The notes under the pieces are model-generated. The model worked only from the letters and a program-made list of their open reading frames with translations, had not been told where the DNA came from and did not search any database. A DNA stretch of 62,813 nt, taken from NCBI RefSeq assembly GCF_022179285.1, contig NZ_BPQO01000035.1:1-62813 (forward strand). The letters are read 5' to 3'. A program made the position numbers and the translations under genes. This document shows positions 48,793 through 57,945 of the stretch, in pieces (positions within the stretch are counted from its first letter, which is position 1; every line of letters begins with the position of its first letter). This DNA is from Methylobacterium hispanicum. Its GTDB lineage: Bacteria > Pseudomonadota > Alphaproteobacteria > Rhizobiales > Beijerinckiaceae.

Positions 48793-51087
48793 ATGCGGCA
48801 GCGTCGGAATCGGGCGGGTGACGGGACCTCGTCGGGCGCGGTCCCGTCGGCGGCGCTGCCGGCGCTGCGGCGGGCGGCCGAGGCCCTGAACGCCGGCCGT
48901 CTCGACGAGGCCGAGCACCAGGCCCGGTCGGTGCTCGCGGCCCGCCCCCATGAGCCCACCGCCCTCGACGTGCTCGGCTGCGTCGCCTTGAACCGGGGCC
49001 GGCCCGAGGAGGCGCTGGCCCACTTCGAGCGGGTGCGTGCGACGCGGTCCAAGGATCCGCTGCTGCAGTTCAACCTCGGCGAGGCGCACCGGCAGACCGG
49101 CGCGCCGGGCTCGGCCCTGCGCCACTTCCGGAAGGCCGCCGAGCTCCGCCCCGATTTCGCCGAGGCGCATGGCCAGGCGGGCGAGATGCTGCGCGCGCTC
49201 GGGCGCTTCACGGAGGCCGCCAAGGCCTACCAGAGCGCCTTGATGCTGAAGCCGGAGCTCGCCCACTGCCTGGCGGGCTTCGCGCTCCTGCTGGTGCGGG
49301 AGGGCGAGTTCGGCCAAGCCGTGCCCTTCTTCGAGGCCGCGCTCCGGGCCACCCCCGTCACGATGGCGCCGGCGCGGGCGCCGCTCTGGGCCAATCTCGG
49401 GAGCGCCCGCCTCCGGGCCGGCGAGACGCTCGCGGGCCTCTCGGCCCTCGCGGAGGCCGTCGCCTGCGCGCCGGACCAGCCCGGCTTCCCGCGCCTGCTC
49501 GCCCGCGAGCTCCTGCACCTCGGCGCGGTGCCGGCGGGACCACGTTTCCGGGCGGTGCTGATCGCCCTGTTCGGGCGGGCCGACGTCGACCCGCGCCTGC
49601 TCGCCACCGCGGCCGTCGCGGCGCTGCGGCAGGATGCGGCCGTCGACGGCCTGCTCGCCCGGTTGGCGGCCGATCCCCCGCGTGCCCGCGAGACCGTCGC
49701 CGAAGCCGATGCGGTCGTCCGCGCCCTGCTGGACGACGCGCTGTTCCGCGCGCTCCTCGCCGCCGCCCCCATTCCCGATCTCGGGCTTGAGCTCCTGCTG
49801 ACGGAGGTGCGGCGAAGCCTGCTCCTGGCGGCGCGGGAGGGGGCGCCGCCCGCACCGGACCTCACCCTCGCCTGCGCCCTGGCGCGCCAGTGCTTCCTCA
49901 ACGAGTACCTCTACTGCACCGACGAGCAGGAGGAGGTCGCCCTGGCGGCCCTGTGCGCGGGCTTCGGTCGAGCCGAGGCCGACGCGGGCGCGGCGGATTG
50001 GCGCCGGGTCGCCATCGCGGCCTGCTACCTGCCGCTGCATCGCACGGCCGCGGCCCGCCTCGACCTCGCCAAGGCCCCGCCCGCCCTGCGCGCCCTCGTG
50101 CGCGAGCAGGTCGAGGAGCCGGCCCAGGAGCGCGCCCTCGCGGACAGCCTGGTCCCGCTCAGGCCGGTGCGCGACGCCGTGTCCCTCCTGGTCCAGGCCC
50201 AGTACGAGGAGAACCCCTATCCGCGCTGGTCGCGCGCCCTGCTCGGGACCCCGCGTCCCTTGCGCGAGCGGGTCCACCTCGCGCTGCCGCACCTCGGCGC
50301 GGACGAGATGCCGGCGGTCGAGCGGCCACGCGTCCTCGTCGCGGGGTGCGGGACCGGCATCCAGACCATGCGGCTCGTGCAGTCGGTCGCGGACGCCTCG
50401 GTGCTCGCGGTCGACCTGAGCCGCAGCAGCCTGGCCTACGGCATGCGCAAGCTGGCGGAATACGGGATCGGGTCGGTCCGGCACCTGCAGGCCGACATCC
50501 TCGACCTCGCCAACCTGGGCGAGCGCTTCGACCTGATCGAGAGCTTCGGCGTGCTCCACCACATGCGCGAGCCCTTGCAGGGCTTGCGCGTCCTCTCGGG
50601 GCTGCTCGCGCCGGGCGGCCTGCTCTTCCTCGGGCTCTACAGCGAGATCGCGCGCGCCAGCGTCGTCGCGGGGCGCGCCCTGGTCGCGGAGCGCGCGCTC
50701 GCGCCGACCCCGGCCGGCGTGCGGGCGGGCCGGCGTGCCGTCATGGCCGGGGCCGTGGCGCAGCCGGACCTCGGCATGCTGCTCAGCCCCGCCTCCGACT
50801 TCTGGACCCTGTCGGAATGCCGCGACCTCATCTTCCACGTCGAGGAGCACCGTTTCACGCTGCCCGGGATCGGCGCGATGCTGGAGGCCTGCGGGCTGGA
50901 ATTTTTGGGCCTGGAGCCCGAACGCCCGTCGGACCGGACCCGGTTCGCGGCCGAGCATCCGGACCCGGCCGCGGCGCGCTCGCCGGCGGCGTGGCACGGT
51001 TTCGAGACCCGCCATCCCGACACCTTCGGCGGCACCTATCGGATCTGGGCGCGGCAGGCGCGCCAGGGCCGGACCGGTTCGCGCTGA
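48793..51087 (+). CDS. TPR-repeat/SAM-methyltransferase fusion protein
   Basis: The 764-residue protein has an N-terminal tetratricopeptide region (about 20-190; LPALRRAAEALNAGRLDEAE, HFERVRATRSKDPLLQFNLG, ALRHFRKAAELRPDFAEAHG, AYQSALMLKPELAHCLAG). A long helical middle and a C-terminal class I methyltransferase domain follow. Motif I is VLVAGCGTGIQTMRLV, the acidic loop is VLAVDLSRSSLAYGM, motif IV-like is FDLIESFGVLHHM, and GGLLFLGLYSEIAR follows. Similar fusions modify glycans or proteins, but the substrate here is unknown. ATG 48793 follows GGACGGAC. Confidence 0.86.
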   Translation: MRQRRNRAGDGTSSGAVPSAALPALRRAAEALNAGRLDEAEHQARSVLAARPHEPTALDVLGCVALNRGRPEEALAHFERVRATRSKDPLLQFNLGEAHRQTGAPGSALRHFRKAAELRPDFAEAHGQAGEMLRALGRFTEAAKAYQSALMLKPELAHCLAGFALLLVREGEFGQAVPFFEAALRATPVTMAPARAPLWANLGSARLRAGETLAGLSALAEAVACAPDQPGFPRLLARELLHLGAVPAGPRFRAVLIALFGRADVDPRLLATAAVAALRQDAAVDGLLARLAADPPRARETVAEADAVVRALLDDALFRALLAAAPIPDLGLELLLTEVRRSLLLAAREGAPPAPDLTLACALARQCFLNEYLYCTDEQEEVALAALCAGFGRAEADAGAADWRRVAIAACYLPLHRTAAARLDLAKAPPALRALVREQVEEPAQERALADSLVPLRPVRDAVSLLVQAQYEENPYPRWSRALLGTPRPLRERVHLALPHLGADEMPAVERPRVLVAGCGTGIQTMRLVQSVADASVLAVDLSRSSLAYGMRKLAEYGIGSVRHLQADILDLANLGERFDLIESFGVLHHMREPLQGLRVLSGLLAPGGLLFLGLYSEIARASVVAGRALVAERALAPTPAGVRAGRRAVMAGAVAQPDLGMLLSPASDFWTLSECRDLIFHVEEHRFTLPGIGAMLEACGLEFLGLEPERPSDRTRFAAEHPDPAAARSPAAWHGFETRHPDTFGGTYRIWARQARQGRTGSR

Positions 51088-51106
51088 CTTCCGATCCCGG
51101 GGGGCA

Positions 51107-51622
51107 TCATTCGCTGTGCCCGGCCCCGCCCGTGCCGGCCGGCCCTCCCCCCGGCTCGGTGCCGGCGCCCCGGTCCTGCGACGCGGCGGTCCGCGGCTTG
51201 CGCTTCAAGGGCGTCAGGAGGGCGAGGACCAGGAAGTTGGACAGGGCCGGGATGAGGCCAAGGTCGTAGTAGCCGAAGCCGACGGCCGCCCCGATCACGC
51301 CCACGTTCCACAGGCTCGCCGCGGTCGCGGTGCCGTGCACGTTGTCGCCCCCCTTCAGGATGGCGCCACCGCCGATGAAGCCGATGCCGGTGATGAGTCC
51401 CTGGAGGATGCGCGCCTGCTCCGGCGTGCGCGCGCCGAGGAGCTCGCTGGCGAGCAGGATGAAGCCGCAGCTGGCGATGGCGACGATGGGGAAGGTGCGC
51501 AATCCGGCGCTGCGCGCCTCGCGCTCGCGGTTCCAGCCGAGCGGGAATGCGAACGCGAAGGCGAGGCCCAGCCGCACCAAGTGGTTGGGAAGGTCTCCCC
51601 AGATGCCCCAGTACGAACCCAT
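51107..51622 (-). CDS. MgtC/SapB-family membrane protein
   Basis: The 171-residue protein has the family core: LVRLGLAFAFAFPLGWNRERE, GLRTFPIVAIASCGFILL, QGLITGIGFIGGGAILKGGD and HGTATAASLWNVGVIGAAVG, with several transmembrane helices. MgtC proteins are linked to growth at low magnesium and to virulence and membrane-potential control. Its usual second cytoplasmic domain is absent, so it is of the short SapB/YhiD-like type. It converges with the TPR-methyltransferase gene, 20 bases apart. Confidence 0.88.
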   Translation of the reverse strand: MGSYWGIWGDLPNHLVRLGLAFAFAFPLGWNREREARSAGLRTFPIVAIASCGFILLASELLGARTPEQARILQGLITGIGFIGGGAILKGGDNVHGTATAASLWNVGVIGAAVGFGYYDLGLIPALSNFLVLALLTPLKRKPRTAASQDRGAGTEPGGGPAGTGGAGHSE

Positions 51623-51751
51623 GATCCCTCGCCGGTGTGAGAACGCCCCGATGGTCCGTCCGCGCGTCGTGCCGCCGTTCCGAGGCGGGCCGCCAGCGGC
51701 GCGCCGACGGTGATCCTCGCGCCTGACGGAACCTTCCCGGAGCGGCCCGCA

Positions 51752-52264
51752 TCAGGGCGAGCGGGGTCCGGTCGGCTCGGCGTCGCGCCTCGTTACGCCC
51801 TGACGGTCCGGCGCGCTGCTCCCGGGGTCGAGTTCCGTCACCTCCCAGTCGTCGCCGACGTTCTGGCAGGCCGTGCCGCGGATCCTGGCGGTGCGCTGCG
51901 CCTCTTCCACGGTGGCCAGGAAGGCGCGGCAGATCCGCCCCGCGCGTACGACCGGCGCGGCGGTCGGCACGACGCTGCCCTTCCGCCCGCTCGCCGGGTT
52001 GTCCCACCGGATGCGCAGGCCGTTCCCGCTGGGTTCCAACGCGAGGCCGAGGATGCCGCGCGCCCGGCGCCAATCCTCCGGGTCGAGCCCCGGGAACGCC
52101 AGGGGCGCCGTGCGCTTCGGGTCCTGCCCCGGCACGCCGGGAGAACCGTCGGCAGGCCGGGAGATCGGCAGCGAGATCGCGCAGGCCGGCAGCGCCAGGA
52201 TCAGGAGCGCGGCGCCGGCGCGGGACAGGGGACGTGCGGTTGGCCGGAGCCGGGGATGGGACAT
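51752..52264 (-). CDS. RT0821/Lpp0805-like surface-antigen lipoprotein
   Basis: The 170-residue protein has a lipoprotein signal with lipobox LPAC (Cys28, LLILALPACAI). Its mature part ends in the small surface-antigen-like domain seen in Rickettsia and Legionella proteins: IRWDNPASGRKGSVVPTAAP, ICRAFLATVEEAQRTARIRG and TACQNVGDDWEVTEL. The protein is probably anchored to the outer membrane. ATG 52264 is chosen for the signal sequence. Next to it lies the TolC-family gene, but no partnership is evident. Confidence 0.72.
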   Translation of the reverse strand: MSHPRLRPTARPLSRAGAALLILALPACAISLPISRPADGSPGVPGQDPKRTAPLAFPGLDPEDWRRARGILGLALEPSGNGLRIRWDNPASGRKGSVVPTAAPVVRAGRICRAFLATVEEAQRTARIRGTACQNVGDDWEVTELDPGSSAPDRQGVTRRDAEPTGPRSP

Positions 52265-52404
52265 GACGGTGCGCTCGGCGGTGTCTGGCGAAGGCGGGGG
52301 CGGGTCGGGGCGCGCCGGCGGTCCCGGACCGCCCGGCAGCCCCGGCCAGGGATGAGCGGGCGGCCCCGGGGCGCGGACCTGGCGGCGGAAGGTCTTCCGT
52401 CCCA

Positions 52405-54048
52405 TCAGCGGCCATCCGGTGTGCGCACGCCGGACCAGAGGTCCTTGACCTGATCGAAGTGCGTCTTCGGGCTGTAGGCCGCCACCGGCACCGCGATGAA
52501 GCGGGCGGTCAGGCGCCCGATCTGCTGCACGACGCCGTAGGAGAACACCACGCGGTTGCGCTGGGCCTGGATCAGCTGCACGCGGGCGTTCAGGAGCTCC
52601 TGCTGCGCGTTCAGCACGTCGAGGGTGGTGCGCTGGCCGACGCGGGCCTCCTCGCGCACCCCGTCGAGCGCGACCTCGTTCGCCTGGACCTGCGCCTGCG
52701 AGGCGATGACCTGGGCCTTGGCGGCCTCCAGCTGGCCCCAGGCCGAGACCACGGCGGCGCGGATCTGGTCGCGCAGGAACTCGACCTGCAGGCGCGTCTG
52801 GCCCACGAGCTCCTTGGCCTGCCGGATCTGCGCGTATTCCGATCCGCCTTGATAGATCGGGACCGTGATGCGGCCCACGATCGAGGCGGTGCGGCCGTTG
52901 TCGCCGGGCTGCTCCTGGTCGTAGCGCTGGGCGACCTGGCCGGTCAGGCCGACCTGCGGGTAGAGCCGGCCCTCCAGCACCTTCACCTGCGCCTCGGCGG
53001 CATCGACCGCGTGCAGCGCCGAGGCGATCTGCGGGTTTTCCTTGAGGCCGATCTCGACCGCGGCGTCGAGGTTGCCCGGCACGGGGCGGTCAAGCGGGCG
53101 GCCCGGCGAGAGCTGGCGCGGCTCCACGCCGATGACCCGGCGATAGATGCCGATGCTGGCGCCCAGCTGCGACTCCGCCGCGCTCACCTGCGAGCGGGCG
53201 AGCGCGAGGCGCGCCTCCGCCTGGGCGACGTCGGTCCGGGTCAACGCGCCGACCTGGAAGCGGAAGGCCGTCTGGCGGAGCTGCTCCTGCAGGACGGCGA
53301 CGTTGTTGCGGTTCAGCTCCAGCGTCGCGGTATTCTGAAGCACGTCCATGTAGGACTGGACCGCACTGAACAGGGTCGTCGTCTCGGTGAGGCGCAGGCT
53401 CTCGCGCTGGCCGAGCACGGTCGATTCCGCGCGCCGGGTGTTGTTGTCGGTCTGGAAACCGTTGAACAGCGTCTGGTTGACGGTCAGGCCGGCGCCGCCC
53501 GGCAGGGCGGTCCGCGCGAAGCGTTCCCCGCCCTCGACGCCCTTCTGTCGCTCGACCCCGATGTCGGCGTCGAGGCGGATCGTGGGGCGGTAGCCCGCCC
53601 GGGCCTGCACGATCTCCTCGTCCGTCGCGCGCAGGCCCGCCCGGGCGGCGTTCAGCTCCGGGTTCGCGCGGAAGGCGCGCGCGAGGGCACCCTCCAGGGT
53701 CTCGGCCCGCGCGCCCCCGGTGGCGCCGGCCAGAAGGAGCGCGGCGCACAGGCTGCAGGCCGCGCGGGTCCGCCGCGATCGGGCGCTCGGCGACGGGGAG
53801 GAAGGCCGGCGGGCACCGTGCGCCCCTGGCCGGGCGGAGGTTTCGGCGCCGGCACGACCCGGTGAACCTGCGGGTCTGGGCGCCCGGGCGGGGCGGACCG
53901 CCGCGGCGGACCATGGCCCGGCCGGATCCGACCCGCGCGACGGCTCCGGCGTACCGCCCTGCCGAGGCTCGGCTGCGCGGCGTCCCCGACCCGCGGCGAG
54001 CGCCGAGGCCTGGCCCGCACGAGCGAGCGAGCGGGAACGCGCCGGCAC
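52405..54048 (-). CDS. TolC-family outer-membrane efflux protein
   Basis: The protein has the duplicated TolC architecture: signal region near TRAACSLCAALLLAGATGGA, first helical repeat LARAFRANPELNAARAGLRA then LNRNNVAVLQEQLRQTAFRF, then VPGNLDAAVEIGLKENPQIA in the second repeat, and the late VLNAQQELLNARVQLIQAQ. It would form the outer-membrane channel for an RND or type I exporter. No ATG is found near the signal. GTG 54048 is the nearest in-frame start but leaves a 90-residue Arg/Pro-rich leader, so the true start may be missed or changed. It is on the same strand as the CzcA/B pump genes but far from them. Confidence 0.8.
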   Translation of the reverse strand: MPARSRSLARAGQASALAAGRGRRAAEPRQGGTPEPSRGSDPAGPWSAAAVRPARAPRPAGSPGRAGAETSARPGAHGARRPSSPSPSARSRRTRAACSLCAALLLAGATGGARAETLEGALARAFRANPELNAARAGLRATDEEIVQARAGYRPTIRLDADIGVERQKGVEGGERFARTALPGGAGLTVNQTLFNGFQTDNNTRRAESTVLGQRESLRLTETTTLFSAVQSYMDVLQNTATLELNRNNVAVLQEQLRQTAFRFQVGALTRTDVAQAEARLALARSQVSAAESQLGASIGIYRRVIGVEPRQLSPGRPLDRPVPGNLDAAVEIGLKENPQIASALHAVDAAEAQVKVLEGRLYPQVGLTGQVAQRYDQEQPGDNGRTASIVGRITVPIYQGGSEYAQIRQAKELVGQTRLQVEFLRDQIRAAVVSAWGQLEAAKAQVIASQAQVQANEVALDGVREEARVGQRTTLDVLNAQQELLNARVQLIQAQRNRVVFSYGVVQQIGRLTARFIAVPVAAYSPKTHFDQVKDLWSGVRTPDGR

Positions 54049-54247
54049 GCGGCGCCGCGCCCGGGAAGACCGCCGGTTCGGGGTCGATGATGAGGGGAAC
54101 GGGCATCGCCCACCCTGCGAGATGCTGCCACATGCCGCCCCGTCGCATCGACGGGACCCGCGCCGCGCAGGGCGGGCGCCTTCCCTTCCGGGCCTGGGGA
54201 TGACCATGCAACCCGGGTTGCCGCCGCGGCATGCGGCGGCCGGCGGG

Positions 54248-54634
54248 TCAGGCGCGCGGGGGCTCGCTCGGGGGCGTCGATGCCACGGAGGAGAGGCGGG
54301 CGGTGCCGAGGGTGAATTCGGGCGGCTTGGCGATGCGCAGGGGCGTCACGACCGGGCTCTCCGGCCGGATGACGGCATGGCAGGGGCAGTGCGCGCTGCA
54401 ACGGCCAGGCCCCGCAAGGCCGCGGTCCGCCGGCTCGTCCGCGGCGGGCGCCCCGGAGATGGCATCGAGCACGATGACGATGCCGGGCCCGCCGGCTTCC
54501 TCGTCCGGCGACGCGGGCGCGGTCAGGGCCGGGTCCACCAGGGAGACGGTCAGGGCGATGGCGAGCAGGCAAACCAGGGCGCGGCGCCAAACGCCGGACG
54601 CGTACCCGTCCCACCGCTGCCGAAGCCTGACCAT
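54248..54634 (-). CDS. small exported protein with CHCPCH-like motif
   Basis: The 128-residue protein has a hydrophobic leader (LVCLLAIALTVSLVDPALTA) and a mature part with C-x-x-H-C-P-C-H (CSAHCPCHAV), a plausible metal site, and a Pro-rich C-terminus. Similar small proteins sit beside heavy-metal RND efflux genes in proteobacteria (established as a general context, not verified here). ATG 54634. Confidence 0.6.
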   Translation of the reverse strand: MVRLRQRWDGYASGVWRRALVCLLAIALTVSLVDPALTAPASPDEEAGGPGIVIVLDAISGAPAADEPADRGLAGPGRCSAHCPCHAVIRPESPVVTPLRIAKPPEFTLGTARLSSVASTPPSEPPRA

Positions 54635-54796
54635 ACGCCATGCTTACGGGGGCGCGCCGCCCGGCGCAAGGTCTCGCGGAGGTGGGGGAGGCCAGCGTCC
54701 GAGGAGCCCGATCGTTCCCGCGCGCCGGCGGCGCGACCCGTCGCAGGACCCTCCTCGCGCGGAGGGTTTCGCGCTTCGCCGGGGTCCGGCCCGGCC

Positions 54797-55474
54797 TCAG
54801 GGGCGGAGCCGATGTCCGGCCAGGGCGATGCGGTCGCGGATCTCGACCTGCCCGCGCAGGACCCGGATCCATCCCGCGCGCTCCCAGCCGGCGAGATGCC
54901 GGCTGACGACCTCGCGCACGGTGCCGAGGTCGGCCGCGATCTGCCGGTGCGTCGCGGTCACCCTTCCGTGCTGGTCCGCTTGGGCGAGCAGGTGCCGGGC
55001 GAGGCGCTCCTCAAGGGGCGTGAAGGCGATCTCGTCGAGGAGCCCGAACAGGACGGCCATGAGCTTGGCGTAATCGTCGAGGACGAAGGCGCGGAACGCG
55101 GCCGAGGCCGCCATGAGGTGCCGGAAGGTCTCCGCCGGAAGCGCCGCCAGCACCGTGCGCTGCTCCGCGACGCTCTCGGCCGGGAAGGTGCCGCCGGCGA
55201 GCAGGCACTGGGTCGTGAGGACGCAGGTCCCCCGGGGACCCACCCGGTAGATCAGCATCTCGCGGCCGCCCGCGGAGATCCGGAAGACGCGTGTCCGGCC
55301 CTCGATGCACATCAGGTAGTTCGCGCACTCGCCTCCCAGCTCGTAGGCGGTCGCTCCCGCCTCCAGCACGGGAAAGCGCACGGCGCCGCGCAGGATGTGC
55401 CGGTGGTCGGCCGGAAGCGTCCCGAGCACGGGAAACTGCTCGAACCAGCGCTCGACGCGGTCGGCGTGAGACAT
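54797..55474 (-). CDS. Crp/Fnr-family transcription regulator
   Basis: The 225-residue protein has a cyclic-nucleotide-binding-type beta barrel at the N-terminus (HILRGAVRFPVLEAGATAYE, YLMCIEGRTRVFRI, GREMLIYRVGPRGTCVLTTQ). A dimer helix and a winged HTH (ATHRQIAADLGTVREVVSRH, LAGWERAGWIRV) follow. The barrel has few Cys (one in CIEG, one in CVLTT), so an Fnr-type iron-sulfur cluster is not supported. The effector is unknown. It may control the efflux genes nearby. Confidence 0.87.
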   Translation of the reverse strand: MSHADRVERWFEQFPVLGTLPADHRHILRGAVRFPVLEAGATAYELGGECANYLMCIEGRTRVFRISAGGREMLIYRVGPRGTCVLTTQCLLAGGTFPAESVAEQRTVLAALPAETFRHLMAASAAFRAFVLDDYAKLMAVLFGLLDEIAFTPLEERLARHLLAQADQHGRVTATHRQIAADLGTVREVVSRHLAGWERAGWIRVLRGQVEIRDRIALAGHRLRP

Positions 55475-55760
55475 GCGCGATGACCTTCAGCTCCGCGGCG
55501 CGCCGGTCGGGCGCCGGGGACGTTCCGGGACAGGCCGGCGTCGATGAGCGCGGGCACAAACGACCGATGCCGCCCGCGTTCGGATTGAGCCGCGCGGGCG
55601 CGCGGCGGTGCCGATTCCGGCGGTGCGCGGGGCCCGAGCCCGTTCGCCGGGAACCGCGGGGACACCCATACGCAGGCACGCGGCCCTCCCGTTCTCGGCC
55701 GTCGTCGCCCGGGGTCCGGCGTCGGCCGCGGGCGACCTGCTCCGCCCCCTCGGCCGGACG

Positions 55761-56260
55761 ATGCCGGACATGACGCAGGCGGGGACGGCCCGCGCCGCTA
55801 TCGAGGCGACGATCGCCCGGGCGGCCGGCAAGCCGCTCAGCCTCTCGGACGGGCGCCTGTCCGGCCTGGACCTCAGGCGCGCGAACCTGCGCCCGTCCCG
55901 CTTGAACAGGGTCCTGCCGCGGGGGGGCGGTCTCCGCGTCGCGGCCCCCGACCAGGCCGGGCTCAAGACGGCCGACCTGGGCGGGGCGAAGCTCGTCGGC
56001 GCGCGTTTCTTCGGTCCGCAGGTCCGGGGGCGAACCCGCGCGGAGCCGACCGGAGCGGGGCCAGGACCGGCCGCGACTTCGGCGGGGCGAGCGCCGGCGG
56101 CGCGCTCCGCGCCGGCCCGCGCGGCGACGCCGCCGTCCGGAACGCTGACGCGAGCGGGGCCGGCCTGCGCCGGCGCAAGGGCTGGGACGCGACCCCGGAT
56201 TGCGACGCGCTCGTCGCGAACCGCGCCGGGACCGACCCGGCCCACCGGACCGCCCCGGCG
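55761..56260 (+). pseudogene. pentapeptide-repeat protein, frameshifted
   Basis: From ATG 55761 the frame reads LSLSDGRLSGLDLRRANLRP and then GLKTADLGGAKLVGARFFG, a typical pentapeptide-repeat pattern of A(D/N)LxG units. After about 56020 this pattern stops in that frame and reappears in the frame starting at 56027 (GANPRGADRSGARTGRDFGG, then NADASGAGLRRRKGWDATPD). A single frameshift near 56015-56030 explains this. Repeats here are degenerate. A sequencing error is an alternative. Confidence 0.6.
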
Positions 56261-56358
56261 GATCGGTCCGACGCCTCTCCGAACGCCCGTCCCGCGCGGG
56301 CGCGAGGCCGCGTCGGCGTCCGTGCGTTCCGGGGGCAGGGCTCCGATCCCGCGGGCCG

Positions 56359-56736
56359 TTACCCTCCCTGGATCGCCTCTCCGTACCGGAACGTGGCGGA
56401 GCCGCCGTCCATCCTCAGCGTTCCGGACCCGGCGAACGAGCTCGTCCCGTCGGCCGACCCGGTGCCGCGCTGGCCATTGGAGCAATTTGCCCCGACGGAT
56501 GCCGGCAGCCCCGCCCCGGACGGATGAAACAGGCCGCTGCAGGTCGTCCGCCCGTCGGTCGCGTAGAACTCGCGCCGCAGCAGCCGGGTGGTCACGCTGC
56601 CCGTGAGGCGCTCCCCCGACGGGAGATGCAGGGTGAACGGGACCGTCGCGTAGCCCGGAACATCGGGCACGTGCAGGCAGCCCGTCACGCCGGTGGCCAG
56701 CCCCCAGGCACACGCGAACCTCCTCCAGCCGATCAT
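56359..56736 (-). CDS. hypothetical lipoprotein
   Basis: The 125-residue protein starts MIGWRRFACAWGLATGVTGC with a lipobox VTGC at Cys20. The mature part is beta-rich (YATVPFTLHLPSGERLTGSV, FAGSGTLRMDGGSATFRYGE). No family is recognised. GGGAGG lies before ATG 56736. Probably an envelope-anchored small beta protein. Confidence 0.6.
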   Translation of the reverse strand: MIGWRRFACAWGLATGVTGCLHVPDVPGYATVPFTLHLPSGERLTGSVTTRLLRREFYATDGRTTCSGLFHPSGAGLPASVGANCSNGQRGTGSADGTSSFAGSGTLRMDGGSATFRYGEAIQGG

Positions 56737-56900
56737 CACGATCCCTCCCCGCCCGTGCCGGTCCGACCGACGCCCGCGCATGGCCCGGCCGCGGATGGGC
56801 GCCGGCCGTTGCGCTCGCCGCCTTCGGCGGCCCGGATCCCCGGATTGCCCGCAGCGGCGTGGCCGCTGCACCGCCCCGACCGGCCCGGTGCCGAACCCGG

Positions 56901-57254
56901 CTAGATCCCGGGGCCGCGCAGTCGATGGTAGAGAGCCCTGACGGCATCCATGTAGTCCTGACCCGGGTTCTTGGCGCAGAAGGTGCGCAGGAAATGGACT
57001 TGGGCCTGAAGCGGGACGGACGGCGGTGTCAGGTCCAGGTCTTCATCGATTCCTGCCGGCGCACGAATCAGCGCTCCGCTCATGAAACCTTGCGCCCAGG
57101 CGAAGAAGTACAGCTCGGCAGCTTGGTTCGCGGAGATCTCCTGGTTGAACGCTGCGCAGGTCTGGGCGCCGATGCCGACGATCTTGGCCGTCGATCCTGC
57201 CTGCGCGGACATCACGACCATGACGCCGAGGGCCACCATCACTGTTCGTCGCAT
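56901..57254 (-). CDS. small exported hypothetical protein (Rap1a/HdeA-like size)
   Basis: The 117-residue protein has a signal peptide (MRRTVMVALGVMVVMSAQA) and a mature helical part with two Cys (QTCAAFNQEISANQAAELYF and FLRTFCAKNPGQD) likely to form a disulfide. FAWAQGFMSGALIR is a segment shared by a class of small periplasmic proteins. The function is not known. Confidence 0.62.
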   Translation of the reverse strand: MRRTVMVALGVMVVMSAQAGSTAKIVGIGAQTCAAFNQEISANQAAELYFFAWAQGFMSGALIRAPAGIDEDLDLTPPSVPLQAQVHFLRTFCAKNPGQDYMDAVRALYHRLRGPGI

Positions 57255-57326
57255 CGATGCTCCCCGTCGCTCCAGTTTCGTAGGATGAGCCGGAGCCAGC
57301 GCCGTCGAACGCCGGCCGGTGGGTGG

Positions 57327-57881
57327 TCATGGCGCCATCCGGCGGTCCCGGGATTCGAGCAGGTCGGAGGTATGGCGGGCGGCGGGGTGGCCGGTCGCCG
57401 CCTCGTGCGCCGACGAGCATTTCTCGTAGAGCTCGCCCGCGGCGACCATGACGATGCGTTTTCCGCCGCCTTCGGCGGGGCGGACCGCCAGGAGCGTGCG
57501 CCCCGCCGGCCACGTCACGGCGTTCGGCAGCCCGGCCTCCTGCGGCTCGCCGTAGCGCCGCACCCCCTCCCGGTAGATCGCCGCGTAGGCCGGCACGAGC
57601 TCGGCCTCCGCGAAGGGGCGGCTGAACCAGATGACCTGCTGCAGACCCTCGTCCCCGCAGACCTCCAGGACGACCTGCTCGGTATCGGGCCCGGAGGCCG
57701 GCGCCCGGCCCTGGAAATAGAACAGGGCCGTGACGTTCCCCTCCCGATCCGCCATGGACGGTTTCGGCACGGACGTCAGCGGACCCCAACGCAGGCCGAA
57801 GGGTGCCTCCCCGGCAAGCGCCCCCGGGATGCCGGCCGCCCCCAGGAACGCGGTGGCGAGCGCACGACGAAACGTCCGCAT
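57327..57881 (-). CDS. exported hypothetical protein
   Basis: The 184-residue protein begins with a signal (MRTFRRALATAFLGAAGIPGALA) and continues FGLRWGPLTSVPKPSMADRE, then an alpha/beta pattern with three Cys. No family was recognised; the FGLRWG start recalls small periplasmic proteins of methylobacteria (from memory). ATG 57881 is used; a GTG lies one codon upstream. It precedes the RND pump genes in the transcription direction of a later operon. Confidence 0.6.
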   Translation of the reverse strand: MRTFRRALATAFLGAAGIPGALAGEAPFGLRWGPLTSVPKPSMADREGNVTALFYFQGRAPASGPDTEQVVLEVCGDEGLQQVIWFSRPFAEAELVPAYAAIYREGVRRYGEPQEAGLPNAVTWPAGRTLLAVRPAEGGGKRIVMVAAGELYEKCSSAHEAATGHPAARHTSDLLESRDRRMAP

Positions 57882-57945
57882 CACGGGGCTCCCCCTCGGG
57901 TCCGTCGCGACCGCGCCTCGCCGGTCCGGGGATGCATGGCCCGGG

